64,000 nt of DNA from an uncultured delta proteobacterium (GTDB lineage Bacteria; Myxococcota_A; Polyangia; Polyangiales; Polyangiaceae): assembly GCA_903906315.1 (NCBI GenBank), contig CAIVJW010000127.1:49686-113685 (forward strand), written 5' to 3'. This document shows, in pieces, positions 34,525-44,014 of the stretch. The notes under the pieces are model-generated. The model was not told the DNA's origin, searched no databases, and saw only the letters and a list, made by a program, of their open reading frames with translations. Each line of letters opens with the position of its first letter. Within the stretch, counting starts at the first letter, position 1. Position numbers and translations under genes: made by a program.

Positions 34525-35790
34525 TCAGCTGACGAACGCGCGCGTCCGCGACTCGTGCTCGTCGAGGAGCTTCTCGACGCTCGCGGTCGCGTTCTCGACG
34601 GACTCCTGCACCATCTGCAGGACGATCGTCGCCGACCCCTTGAGCGCCTCGTAGTACCGCTGGCGCTCCGTCGAATGGAGGATCGACGGCGGCAGCCCCG
34701 ACCGGAGGAGCAGCAGGTTCATGAAGAGGCGGGCGACCTTGCCGCTGTCCGTGGGGAACGGGTAGACCCGCAGCAGGTCGTAGTGGGCCCGGGCCGCAAT
34801 GCGGATGCCGTTGCGCGTCTTGCGCGTCTCGGGGTCGTTCAGCCAGTCGACGACCTGCCGGACCTTGTAGGCGATCTTGTCGGGCGGCGCGTACTCGTGG
34901 AAGTAGAGCCGATGCTGCGGGATATCCTTGCGGTACTTGACCGCCTTGATGTCCGTCTCCTCGGGGTGGAGGATGAGGTAGATCTTCTTGATGACGTCGA
35001 CGGTCACCGGGAGGCGCTTCTTCGTCGCGAAGTCGCGCACGAACTCGATGGCTTCCTTGTGGCGCCGGATGTCGTCGTACGTCGGCTGGAGCCCCGAGTC
35101 GGTGACGGGCTGCGCCTGGCCGCTGAGCGAGGCGCGCAGCTCGTCGGTCGTGTAGACGACGCCTTCGAGCGCGCTGTCGTGGTAAATCCACGACATATCG
35201 AAGCTGTCCGTGTAGCGCCGTCGGAAGTCGTCGGTCGCGGCCGCCACGCGGGTCTCCACCGACGCTGCCCGCTCTTCGAGCGACAGCCGCCGCGGCGGGG
35301 GCGCGAGAGGCAAAGGCAGAGCCAGCACCCGCTGCTGCGGCTCGCGGGCCGCCGGACGCTGTGCGGGGCTCGCGGGCCGCCGGGTCGGCGCCGCCTTGGC
35401 CGCCGGCTTGGGGGCCGCCTTGGTCGCCGGCGGAGGGCTCGCCGGGCGCGCGGCCGACTTGGCCTTCTCCGCCTTGGCGGCCTTGGTGGCCTTTGCCGGC
35501 TCCGGCTTCGCAGCCTTCGTCGGCGGCGCAGGGGGCCGCTTGGCCTTCTTGGCTACGACCACGGCCTTCGCCCTGGCCTTCGCCTTCGCGGGCGCCGTGG
35601 CCGCGCGCGGCTTCGCCTTCGGCTTCGCGGCCTTCGCGCGTTTCGCCGACGGCCTCGCCGCAGCGGGCTTGGCCGGGCGGGCCTCGCGCTTCTTCGGGCT
35701 GAGTCGCGGGCTCTTCGAGCGCGACGACCCACTCCCACCCTTCTTCGTGCCGTGCTTCTTGCTCAATGATCGCGCTTTCCTGGCCGCCAT
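34525..35790 (-). CDS. Fic-domain protein with altered active site and histone-H1-like tail (421 aa)
   Basis: Residues 1-150 are almost only Lys, Ala, Pro, Arg and Ser (AKPKAKPRAATAPAKAKARA), like an H1-type DNA-compacting tail. Residues 180-400 follow the Fic fold: SALEGVVYT (206-214, resembling the inhibitory helix), the IPQHRLYFHEYAPPDKI flap region, and the core motif. That core reads YPFPTDSGK (343-351) where active Fic enzymes have HPFxxGNGR, so the catalytic His and most of the ATP loop are lost. AMP transfer is unlikely. DNA-bound regulation is inferred from the tail only. ATG 35790 is preferred (GGTGG upstream); GTG 35808 is possible. It precedes nth. Confidence 0.88.
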   Translation of the reverse strand: MAARKARSLSKKHGTKKGGSGSSRSKSPRLSPKKREARPAKPAAARPSAKRAKAAKPKAKPRAATAPAKAKARAKAVVVAKKAKRPPAPPTKAAKPEPAKATKAAKAEKAKSAARPASPPPATKAAPKPAAKAAPTRRPASPAQRPAAREPQQRVLALPLPLAPPPRRLSLEERAASVETRVAAATDDFRRRYTDSFDMSWIYHDSALEGVVYTTDELRASLSGQAQPVTDSGLQPTYDDIRRHKEAIEFVRDFATKKRLPVTVDVIKKIYLILHPEETDIKAVKYRKDIPQHRLYFHEYAPPDKIAYKVRQVVDWLNDPETRKTRNGIRIAARAHYDLLRVYPFPTDSGKVARLFMNLLLLRSGLPPSILHSTERQRYYEALKGSATIVLQMVQESVENATASVEKLLDEHESRTRAFVS

Positions 35791-36168
35791 GGTCCACCGA
35801 GTCGCCACGCCGACGCGCTGGGCGCGTTGCGAGGGTGCGCCACCTTGCCTGTGACGCCGGAACCTCCCCCCAAACGCCGAGCGCGTCGGAGCCTAGCAAC
35901 TGCGCATTTTTCCCGTCAACCGAAACCCTCCCTGCGGTGCTCGGGGCGGGACGGTGGGGGGCCCGGGCGTCGACCGGTGGCGCGGGCGAACGAGGGCGTG
36001 AGGCGCCCTTGCCGGGCGTTCGAGGGCACACGAGGCACGCCAACCCCTGTGGCCTCGGGCTTCGCCTCCGGACGCCCGGCGAGTGAACCGAAGACGCGAG
36101 AAAGCACGGAGGGCGCGGAGGAGCCCACCGTGCCCAGCGCGGGTCCGCGGTCGAACGCCGGACGGGTC
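35791..36168. other. 378-bp intergenic region
   Basis: This lies upstream of the Fic-like gene and downstream of the pseudokinase-TPR gene (both minus). It should hold the Fic-nth promoter and a terminator for the TPR gene, but I could not single out either. No RNA gene or repeat is recognised. Confidence 0.45.
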
Positions 36169-39100
36169 TCAGCCGTCGATGTTGATGCCGAGGTGCGCTC
36201 GGAGCGCGAAGTAGTCCTCGCTCACCGAGAAGAGGACCAGCTCCTTGAGCCGCTCCTTCTGGGGGACCGCAGCGGAGGATTCATCCGCCGCCTTGATCAT
36301 CTCCTGCGCGAGCTCGAGGTCGTTGGCGACGACGAAGCCCGCTCGGTCGGCCGTGAGGTCGATCGCCGCGATCCATTTCTTCAGGTCGATGGCTCCGGCT
36401 TGCAGCAGCTTGGTCACGCTGCTCGCGAGCTGGTCGCGGGCGGAGCCGCTCACCATCGACTCGAGCACCGCCAGGTTGTGCGCGACCGGCCCCTCGAGCT
36501 CCTTCGAGACGGGGAACGCAGGCACGACCATCTTGATGGCGGCGAAGAGCCAAGCGCGGAGGCCCGTGCCGGTCGGCACGAGGTGCCGCAGGTACAGGCC
36601 CGGCCGGTAGTACGTGAGGTGCCGGGCCGCGATGAAGGCGGCGGCCTGCGTCGGGATCTCGGCCGCGAGCGCTGCCTGTCCGAGCACGATGGCCGGCGTG
36701 TAGGCGTGGAGAAACGAGACGCCGCCCGGGTCCGCTGGGTTCTGGAACGAGAGCGGCGGCGCCATGCCCATCACGCCGCACGCGTACGCGAGGGTCTGCG
36801 ACATCGGGTACGGGTGCATCGACAGGTCGAGCGCGTACGCCTGCTGGTAGCCGAGCGCCTCGAGCGGTTGACCGTTCTTCTTCAGGACCGCCGGTTCGAT
36901 GACGGCGAAGATGCTCGTGAGCAGCGGGTCGGCGTCCTTGTGGACGAGCGACGCGGCCCAGACCTCCTCGTCGAGCGGCATCTGCGCGGCGGCGGCCGTC
37001 TCCGAACGCATGCGGCGGAAGAAGCGCTCTTCGTCGGGCTCGGCGAAGTTCATGCAGAACAGCGCCTGGCACACGCAGTACGCCGAGTCGGCGCGCTTGG
37101 CCTCGGTGTAGAGCTTGCGCAGGAGCTTGTACGGCTCGGGCTTGTACGGGTTGCGCCGCAGGATGGGCACCTGCGCCGCGACGGCTTTGTCGAGGTACTG
37201 CGCCGGGTCGCTCGCATAGAGCCGCGCGAGCAGCTCGTTTCGTTCGATGTTGTCCGGGTCGAGCGTCTGCGCGGCCTCGTACGCGTCGATCGCCTCCGAC
37301 ATCCAGCCGAGCTTGTCCTTGTAGAGGACGCCGAGCCGCTCGAACGCCGCGAGCATCGCGTCGACGTCGTCCTTCGCCGTGGCGGCCTCGAGCTGGACCT
37401 TGAGCAGGTGCTCGACGCCCTCGTAGTCGCCCTTGCCGTCGCGGAGCTCGATGGCCTCGCCCACGGCGCGGTCGAGGGACGGGTCGAGCTCGAGCACCTG
37501 GCCGTAGAACTCGATCGCGCGGTCGGTCTCGCCGAGCTGACGGCTCGTGACGATGGCGACGGTGTGCAGGTACTTCGCCTTCTGCTTCTTGTCCTCGACC
37601 TTGCTGGCGAGCTTGAGGACGACCTCGACGAGCTTCGACCAGTCCTTCTCCTCGCTGTAGAGCTGCATCAGCTTGGTGAGGATCTTTCGATCGTCCGGGC
37701 GCTCGTCCAGGGCCGCGACGTAGCTCTTCGCGGCGCGCGTGCGATCGCCGATCTGGGTCGCGAGGACCTCGCCGATCTCGAGGAGAAGCGTCGTGCGCTC
37801 TTCGCCGGCGGCGACGTCGAGGCGACGGTTCTTGATGCGGACGACCTCCTCCCAGTCCTTCTTCGCCTCGTACACGCGGCAGAGCGCGTTGATCGGGGCG
37901 GCCGAGTCCGGCGAGAGGTCGGCGGCATCCATCAGGGGAAGGATGGCGCCCTCCGCGTCGCCCGCGCCGAGGCGCGAGAGGCCGAGGTTGAGCATCGCTT
38001 CGGCCTTGTCGGCCGGGGAAAGGCCTTCGACGAAGCGCTTGGTCAGGTCCGTGTACAGCGTCGCCGCCTCGGCGTGCTTGCCGGCGTCGAGGCTCACCTT
38101 GGCGGCGCGGGCGATCGCGCTCGGATCGTCCGGCGCGAGCGCGAGCATCGTCTTGACGGTGCCGATCGCCTTCTCCGTCGACCCGCTCTTGCTGAGCGCG
38201 TCGACGTACCGGACGAGCAGGCGGATGCCGTCCTCCTTCGGCAGCGCGTCCACCCGGTTCGCCAGCGACTCGTAGCTCTTCGACGCCTCGATGTATCGGC
38301 CGGCCTCGAAGGCCAGGTCGCCGAGGATCATCAGGCCGAGCATGTTGGTCGGGTCGAGGTCGACGGCCTTCGTGGCCGCCTCGCGGGCGCGATCGACGTC
38401 CTTGACGTGGTCGCGGAGCAGCTGCGCCATCTCGCCGTAGAGGCGCGCCTTCGACAGGTTGCCGGCGGCGCCCTCGATGGTGCGCATGATGAGCTCGACG
38501 GCGCTGGTCGCGTCGCCGCGGGCCAGGTAGGCGGCGCGGAGCGCGCTGGTCGCGACCGGGTTGTCCGGCTGCGCGTCGAGGGCGGCCTTGTACCGCTCGA
38601 TCGCGCCATCGCGGTCGCCGGTGCCGTCGAGGATGCGAGCGGCGCGGATCCAGAGGTCGGCCTTCGCCTCGGGCGTCGTCGCCTTGGCGGCGAGCGACTC
38701 CACGGCGGCGAGCGCGGCCATCGCGTCGCCGGTCTGCGCGCGCAGGCTGGCGAGCGACTCGAGCGCGCCGGCGTGGTTCATGTCGATCTCGAGCACGCGC
38801 TCGTAGGCGTGGCGAGCGCGCTCGGGCGAGCCGACCTGCTCGATGAGGACGCGCCCCATCGCGAGCAGGATGTCCACGCGCCGCGTGTCGTCCGTGATGA
38901 TGCGCAGGTGGCGGTCGTAGAGCGCGACGCACTCCTCCCACTTGTCGAGCGCGCGGTAGTGCCGCACGAGCGACGTGAGCGAGGCCTCGTGAGCCGGGTC
39001 GATCTTCAGGATCGCCTCGAGCGCCTCGGCGGCCTTCGCGTGGTCGAGGAACTCCTCCTCGTGGATGCCCGCGATGCGCTGGTGAAGGTTGATCCGCTGG

Positions 39101-41499
39101 CGCGGCGTCGCGCTGACCGTGATCTGCCGCTCGAGGTTCTCGACGAGCTCCTTGTAGCGGCCGGTGCGGTTGTAGATGCGGTCGAGGCCGCGGAGCGCGG
39201 TCAGGTTCTGCTTGTCCTCCTCGAGCACCGACTCGTAGCGGCGCGTCGCCTCGGGCAGATCGTTCAGGTGATCCTCGTGGAGCTCGGCGATCTTGCAGAG
39301 CGACTCGAGCCGCTCCTCGCCCGAGAGCGCCTGCGCGTGCTGCCCGAGGATCTTGGCGTAGCCCTTCCAGTCCTCGACGCGCTGGTAGATGCGCGCGAGG
39401 GCCTCGGAGGCCTTCGCGTGGCCCGGGTCCTCCTCGAAGATCTGCTCGAAGAGGTCCCGCGCGCGACCGGAGTCGTTGAGGCGGGTCTCGAGGAGATCGG
39501 CGGCCTCGGCGCGGAAATCGCGGGCCTGCGCGGGGGTGGGCGCGCGGTCGGCGCGCTGGAGCAGGACCTGGCCGAGCTCCTGCCACTGCTGGGCGCGGCG
39601 GTAGACCTGCGTGACGCCCTCGAGGGCGCCGACGTGCGCCGGATCGACCGAGAGGACGGCCTGGAAGCAGGGCAGGCCGAGGTCCGGACGCGCGATCTTC
39701 TCGGAGTACCAGCGGCCGAGCCGCGTGAAGAGCGAGATCTTCGCCTCGGCGGGCATGTCCGGCTGCGTGGATGCCTGGCTCAGAATCTGGAGCGCTTCGG
39801 CCCAGATCTTCATGTTCTCGCCGGCGGCGCGCTCGAGGTCCGTCGCGTATTCGTCGTGCTGGACGTCCTGCGCGAGGGCCTGTGCGAAGGCGAAGACGCC
39901 TTGCTCCTTGTCCTCGAGCTCTCGGACGTAGAGGTGTCCGATCTGGTTCAGGGCACGGGCGCGCTCGGCGCCGGTGGAGGCCTGCTCGCTCTTGCCGAGG
40001 AGCATCTCGACGAGCTCCTCGTGCTTGCCGAGCTTCCGCCGGACGTCCTCGAGGGCCGCGAAGGCGATATCGTCGGAGGGGTCGACCTCGAGCAGCGTCG
40101 CGTACGCGCCCTCGGCCCGCTCGAGCTCCTTCGCGCTCTCGAAGATGCGGGCGGCACGGAAGAGCAGCGCCTTCTTGCCGTCCTTGGCCTTCTGCTTGGC
40201 GTCGTCGTTCTCGCCGGCGTCGAGCGAGTCGGCGGCGAGCGCGAGCGCCTCGGCGACCTTGATCGGGTCCGCGCCGAGATCGATGAGGCTCTCGAGGCCG
40301 AGGGCCGCCTCCGAATCGAGCGCGTCCGCCAGGACCGCGTCGACCTTCTCGTTGATCTCCTCCTCGGTGACGCCCTTCTTGCTCGGGTCCTTCGCCTGCT
40401 TGCCGAGCGGCTCGATGGCGCCGAGCACTGCAGCCACGTCCTTCGGGCGGTCGGCCGCCACCTTCGCAAGGAGGCGCGCGGCGAGGTCGTCGAGCTCCTT
40501 GGTCACCCAGCCGCGGGGGGCGAGCGACGAGAGCGCGGGCGGGGGCTGCGTGATCGCGGCGACCACGAGGTCGGCCGTGGTGTCGCCGTGGAACGGCGCT
40601 TTGCCGGAGAGCAGCTCGAACAGCAGCGTGCCGAAGCCGTAGACGTCGCTGGCGACGTCGGCGATGCGGCCGCGGAGCTGCTCGGGGGACTGCGAACGTG
40701 CGAGCGCCGCCGGGCCCCAGGTCGCGCTCGGTAGGCCGCTCGCACCCGGGCTGGCGCCGAGGCGGTCGCCGCCGGCGTCGATGAGGACGGCGCGGGGGTG
40801 GCCGTCCGCCCCGCGCGCGACGAGGATGTTCTCGAGCTTCACCGCGCCGTGGGCGAGGTGCTTGCCGTGCAGCGCGCCCAAGGCCCCGAGGATCCCGCGG
40901 ACGAGCGCCTTCGCCTCGTTGATGTGGAGCGGGCCGGTGCGGGTGATGCGCGAGGCGAGCGGCTGGCCGTCGATCGGCGCGTAGCTCAGCCACAGGCGCC
41001 CGTCGGCGAGGCCGCAGGCGAGGTGGCTCGGCAGGCTCTCGTGCTCGACGCGCGCGGCGAGGCGCACGGACGTCATGAAGCGGCGGAGCGCCGCCTGATC
41101 GCGCGTGGCGTCGCGCTTCCACACCTTGAGCGTGCAGTCGGCGCCATCGTTTTTCGCCGCGTACACCGTCGCCCGCGGGCCGTCGCCGAGCTTTCGGGCG
41201 ATGGTGAACGGGCCGATCTTGTCGCCGGCTTTCAGCTCTTCTTGCCGGAGGACGCCACGGGCGGCGAGCTCCTTCACGCGGGCCTCGACCTCCGAGCGCG
41301 ACGCGACGATCGCGTCGACGAGCGCGCCGACCGCGTCCAGCTCCTGGCAGCGGTCGGACAACGCGCGAGCGAACGAGGCCTTGGACGCGACGCCTCCGAT
41401 CTCGCTGGGCTCGAGGCCCAGGAGCTCGGTCGACATCGCGATCATTTCCTCGAGAGAGAAGAGGCGCTCGAGCTCGCCCCGGACGAGTTCAATGGACAT
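36169..41499 (-). CDS. pseudokinase - TPR solenoid - degenerate M48-like protein (1,776 aa)
   Basis: After 90 helical residues comes a protein-kinase fold: a degenerate Gly loop (LGDGPRATVYAAK), Lys K125, HGAVKLEN (217-224) where HRDxKxxN is expected, IDAGG for DFG (D241) and SPEQL for APE. The catalytic-base Asp is replaced by Ala219, so this is a probable pseudokinase. Residues 400-1500 are TPR-like modules of the same type as the 3,801-residue protein. The last 240 residues match that protein's C-terminal domain: RHLTYYRP in place of HExxH, LTADRAGF, and an SVSEDYFALRAHLGI end. Start ATG 41499 has AGGAG at good spacing. Cytoplasmic, with no membrane segment. Confidence 0.92.
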   Translation of the reverse strand: MSIELVRGELERLFSLEEMIAMSTELLGLEPSEIGGVASKASFARALSDRCQELDAVGALVDAIVASRSEVEARVKELAARGVLRQEELKAGDKIGPFTIARKLGDGPRATVYAAKNDGADCTLKVWKRDATRDQAALRRFMTSVRLAARVEHESLPSHLACGLADGRLWLSYAPIDGQPLASRITRTGPLHINEAKALVRGILGALGALHGKHLAHGAVKLENILVARGADGHPRAVLIDAGGDRLGASPGASGLPSATWGPAALARSQSPEQLRGRIADVASDVYGFGTLLFELLSGKAPFHGDTTADLVVAAITQPPPALSSLAPRGWVTKELDDLAARLLAKVAADRPKDVAAVLGAIEPLGKQAKDPSKKGVTEEEINEKVDAVLADALDSEAALGLESLIDLGADPIKVAEALALAADSLDAGENDDAKQKAKDGKKALLFRAARIFESAKELERAEGAYATLLEVDPSDDIAFAALEDVRRKLGKHEELVEMLLGKSEQASTGAERARALNQIGHLYVRELEDKEQGVFAFAQALAQDVQHDEYATDLERAAGENMKIWAEALQILSQASTQPDMPAEAKISLFTRLGRWYSEKIARPDLGLPCFQAVLSVDPAHVGALEGVTQVYRRAQQWQELGQVLLQRADRAPTPAQARDFRAEAADLLETRLNDSGRARDLFEQIFEEDPGHAKASEALARIYQRVEDWKGYAKILGQHAQALSGEERLESLCKIAELHEDHLNDLPEATRRYESVLEEDKQNLTALRGLDRIYNRTGRYKELVENLERQITVSATPRQRINLHQRIAGIHEEEFLDHAKAAEALEAILKIDPAHEASLTSLVRHYRALDKWEECVALYDRHLRIITDDTRRVDILLAMGRVLIEQVGSPERARHAYERVLEIDMNHAGALESLASLRAQTGDAMAALAAVESLAAKATTPEAKADLWIRAARILDGTGDRDGAIERYKAALDAQPDNPVATSALRAAYLARGDATSAVELIMRTIEGAAGNLSKARLYGEMAQLLRDHVKDVDRAREAATKAVDLDPTNMLGLMILGDLAFEAGRYIEASKSYESLANRVDALPKEDGIRLLVRYVDALSKSGSTEKAIGTVKTMLALAPDDPSAIARAAKVSLDAGKHAEAATLYTDLTKRFVEGLSPADKAEAMLNLGLSRLGAGDAEGAILPLMDAADLSPDSAAPINALCRVYEAKKDWEEVVRIKNRRLDVAAGEERTTLLLEIGEVLATQIGDRTRAAKSYVAALDERPDDRKILTKLMQLYSEEKDWSKLVEVVLKLASKVEDKKQKAKYLHTVAIVTSRQLGETDRAIEFYGQVLELDPSLDRAVGEAIELRDGKGDYEGVEHLLKVQLEAATAKDDVDAMLAAFERLGVLYKDKLGWMSEAIDAYEAAQTLDPDNIERNELLARLYASDPAQYLDKAVAAQVPILRRNPYKPEPYKLLRKLYTEAKRADSAYCVCQALFCMNFAEPDEERFFRRMRSETAAAAQMPLDEEVWAASLVHKDADPLLTSIFAVIEPAVLKKNGQPLEALGYQQAYALDLSMHPYPMSQTLAYACGVMGMAPPLSFQNPADPGGVSFLHAYTPAIVLGQAALAAEIPTQAAAFIAARHLTYYRPGLYLRHLVPTGTGLRAWLFAAIKMVVPAFPVSKELEGPVAHNLAVLESMVSGSARDQLASSVTKLLQAGAIDLKKWIAAIDLTADRAGFVVANDLELAQEMIKAADESSAAVPQKERLKELVLFSVSEDYFALRAHLGINIDG

Positions 41500-41659
41500 G
41501 GATCTCCTCGGAAGGCATCCCACCGGTCTCCGGGGACACCGCGCGGCGGGGGATGCTAGCCAATGCGCGGACGAAGTGTGACGGTTTCGCCGCCGCTCGG
41601 GCGAACGCGCACGGCAGCGCACGAAACGCAGTTCGGAACGCCCGCCGCGCCCCGAGAAG

Positions 41660-41995
41660 TTGGCCCCGCGCGCCGCGGCGTGCGAGCCGGGGAGCGTGCG
41701 CCGACTCACGCTGTTCCTCGAGCGGGTCCTGCCGGTCGCCATCCTCGTGGTCGCGGTCGTCGGGGCTCCCGTGATGATCTTCTCGCCGCAAGGGCTCCCG
41801 AGGCTGCGCGGCCTCCAGAAGGAGCTCGGCGACGTCGACGACGAGAACGCGGAGCTGCGCCGGCACATCGAGTCACTGCGCGGGCGGGTCTCCCGGCTGC
41901 GCGACGATCCGGCGGCGGTCGAGCGCATCGCGCGCGACGACCTCGGCCTCGTTCGCCAGACCGAGGTCGTCTTCCAGTTCGCCGGTCGGCGCTGA
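41660..41995 (+). CDS. ftsB: FtsB/DivIC-type septum-formation protein (111 aa)
   Basis: A short cytoplasmic N-terminus precedes one transmembrane helix (VLPVAILVVAVVGAPVMI). A coiled coil follows (LQKELGDVDDENAELRRHIE), then the family-typical RDDPAAVERIARDDLGLVRQTE and an ending VFQFAGRR. This layout matches FtsB/DivIC proteins, which bridge FtsL and FtsQ/DivIB in the divisome. The start is uncertain: TTG 41660 gives 111 residues and GTG 41696 gives 99, close to the usual length. It is divergent from the pseudokinase-TPR gene. No other division gene is adjacent. Confidence 0.8.
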   Translation: MAPRAAACEPGSVRRLTLFLERVLPVAILVVAVVGAPVMIFSPQGLPRLRGLQKELGDVDDENAELRRHIESLRGRVSRLRDDPAAVERIARDDLGLVRQTEVVFQFAGRR

Positions 41996-42383
41996 AGCCC
42001 GCAGGACGCCGGGGGATTCTCGGCGGATGAAGGCTGCCGGCGTCAGCCCGGCGGCCGCGAACCGACCGGCGAGGCCGGCGAGCGGATCGCTTCCCATTGA
42101 CTCGGCCGCGTGGCGCGGAGCGTGGTTCCGCGACCGGGGCCGTCGCGCGACGAGCGCGTCGCGTCTCGCGCCCATCCGCGGGGGTCGCCGGGCTCTCGGT
42201 GGCCTCGCCGCACGGCTCGACGGAGCCCATTCGCCCACGTCACCGCGGTAGGGCGAGGCGCTCGCGCGTTGCGCGCGGCTTCCCGGCCAGCGCCGTCGTG
42301 CCGCTCGCGATCGTCGGGGGGCGCAGGCGGTGCCCGCGCGAAAGGCGCCCGTCGTGTGAGCCTCTGGTATCCTCCCGGTTCAA
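41996..42383. other. 388-bp intergenic region
   Basis: This lies between the FtsB-like and MshEN-GAF genes, both plus. Short ORFs on both strands look like composition artefacts. The only element noted is TATCCT at 42368-42373 before the MshEN gene. Confidence 0.45.
42368..42373 (+). promoter_or_regulatory. -10-like hexamer TATCCT before the MshEN gene
   Basis: The hexamer lies within CTGGTATCCTCC, a 12-mer repeated exactly before the exonuclease gene at 63396-63407. It ends 10 nt before ATG 42384, and no Shine-Dalgarno sequence is visible. No clear -35 box. Confidence 0.4.
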
Positions 42384-43907
42384 ATGGAGCTCGCGCGCCG
42401 CCTGCTCGTTGCCGGGATCGTCTCGGCCTCCGACCTCGGGCGGGCGCTCGTCGTCTCGACGGAGCGCCACCTCCCGCTGGCGCTCGCGCTCGTGCAGTCG
42501 AAGGCCGTCACGGAGGCCGAGCTCGAGGGCGAGCTCGCGCAGGCGTCCGGCCCGGCCCTCCCGCGCGTGTACCCGTCGCCCGAGCTGTGCGCGCGCCTGC
42601 CGCTGCTCGCGGCGCGGCGGCTCGGCGCGATCCCTCTCCGGCGCGACCCCGTCTCGGGCGTCGTCGACGTCGCGGCGCTCGACCCGCTCGACTCGCATGT
42701 CGCGCGCGAGCTCGCGTTCCACCTCGGCGAGCCCGTGCGACTGCTGCGGGCGCGGCTCGCCAGCGTCGAGGAAGCGCTGCGCAACCTCGAGGGCGACGGG
42801 CGCGGGCTCGAGAGTCGCAGGCTGCGCTGTCACACCCCGGCTTCGCCGCACGGGGCGCCCGTCTCGTGGCGGCCGCCGTCGGCAGCGGAGGAGGATCCCC
42901 CGGCGTCGCCGATCCCGCTCGTGCGGCGCAGCGTGCCGCCGCCTCACCCCGACGACGCGCGCGCGGTGCGGCTGCCGTCCTTCGCGGACGTCGGCGGCGA
43001 GCACGACCCCGACGGCACGGTCGTGCTGCAGCTCCGCTCGGTGAAGCCGTCGACGCAGGCAGCCACGGTCGCGCGAATCGACGCCGTGGAGCGCGCGGTC
43101 GCGGATCCCCCGCCGGGGCGCGCCGAGCTGCAGCCGTCGCCTCCGCCGAGGCCGACCCAGCGCCCCGCCATCGTCGTCGACGTGCCTCCGCCGCGCACGC
43201 GCCCGGCGGGCACGCTCGCCCCGTCGGCCTCGCTGAGACCGCCGGTCGTCGCGTCGATCCCGCCGCGGTCGTCGGCCGGGCGCACGCTCCTCCCGCCGGG
43301 GCCGCTCGCCGTGCCGGCGCCGGCCGGCGAGGGCGCGCCGCGGCTCCGCGACCTCCAGACGAAGGCGGACCGCCCCGACACGCTCGACGCGCTCGGGCTC
43401 GAGGCGGAGGGCCTCGTGATGCCGGCGCCCCGCGCCGGGCTAGCCGACGACTTCGCGGACGTCGTCGCGCTCGTGCGGCGGGCGCCTAGCCGCGACGCGG
43501 TGGTCGACCGCGTGCTCCGCGGCCTCGCCCGGGTCGCGCGGCGCACGGCGGTCTTCGCCGTTCGGCGCGACGGGTACGTGGGTTGGACCTGCAACGAGGC
43601 GTTCGGCGACGCGGCCGCGTTCCGCGCGGTGAGCGTCCCTGCCGAGGTCCCGAGCCTCTTGCGCACCGCGGGCACCACCGCCGTCTACCTCGGGCCCGTG
43701 CCGGACACGGCCGCGCACGAGGGAATCCTGCGCGTGATGGGGCGCGCGACGGACGACGTAGCGGCCGTCTCGGTGCGCGTTGGGGGTCGGCCCGTCATGG
43801 TGCTGCTCGTCGACGAGCTCGAGGACTCGATGGGCGGCACGCGGCGCATGGACGAGCTGGCGCGAGGCGCCGGCGAGGCGCTCGCGCGGCTGCTCGGCGC
43901 GCGCTGA
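42384..43907 (+). CDS. MshEN (GspE N-terminal)-linker-GAF-like protein (507 aa)
   Basis: Residues 1-133 resemble the MshEN/GspE-N domain found on type II secretion and type IV pilus ATPases ([50 protein letters not shown]), which in some proteins binds cyclic di-GMP. A Pro/Arg-rich disordered linker of about 220 residues follows. The C-terminal 130 residues look GAF-like ([34 protein letters not shown]). There is no ATPase domain, so this is a stand-alone sensor or adaptor, a type common in Myxococcota. Ligand and partner are unknown. ATG 42384 is preceded by a TATCCT hexamer. The methylmalonyl-CoA mutase gene follows 107 bp later. Confidence 0.85.
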   Translation: MELARRLLVAGIVSASDLGRALVVSTERHLPLALALVQSKAVTEAELEGELAQASGPALPRVYPSPELCARLPLLAARRLGAIPLRRDPVSGVVDVAALDPLDSHVARELAFHLGEPVRLLRARLASVEEALRNLEGDGRGLESRRLRCHTPASPHGAPVSWRPPSAAEEDPPASPIPLVRRSVPPPHPDDARAVRLPSFADVGGEHDPDGTVVLQLRSVKPSTQAATVARIDAVERAVADPPPGRAELQPSPPPRPTQRPAIVVDVPPPRTRPAGTLAPSASLRPPVVASIPPRSSAGRTLLPPGPLAVPAPAGEGAPRLRDLQTKADRPDTLDALGLEAEGLVMPAPRAGLADDFADVVALVRRAPSRDAVVDRVLRGLARVARRTAVFAVRRDGYVGWTCNEAFGDAAAFRAVSVPAEVPSLLRTAGTTAVYLGPVPDTAAHEGILRVMGRATDDVAAVSVRVGGRPVMVLLVDELEDSMGGTRRMDELARGAGEALARLLGAR

Positions 43908-44014
43908 GACCGCGCGCGCGAGCCACCGCGCCGCCCGCACCGGTCGCGCGCCGACGGCTCGGCGGCCGCTTGCGATGGCCGCCGCGCGCGCTTTGTGGAA
44001 TTGAGAGGGTCGAC

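Noticed and set aside
35827..40734. 1,635-codon open frame on the plus strand
   Set aside because: It is antisense to the TPR/pseudokinase gene, is rich in Arg, Val, Leu, Glu and Asp in a mirror pattern, and has no domain. Strong GC3 bias keeps the complementary frame open.
42027..42251. 74-codon plus-strand ORF between the FtsB-like and MshEN genes
   Set aside because: No ribosome site, overlapping open frames on both strands, and Arg/Ala-rich composition typical of random GC-rich DNA.
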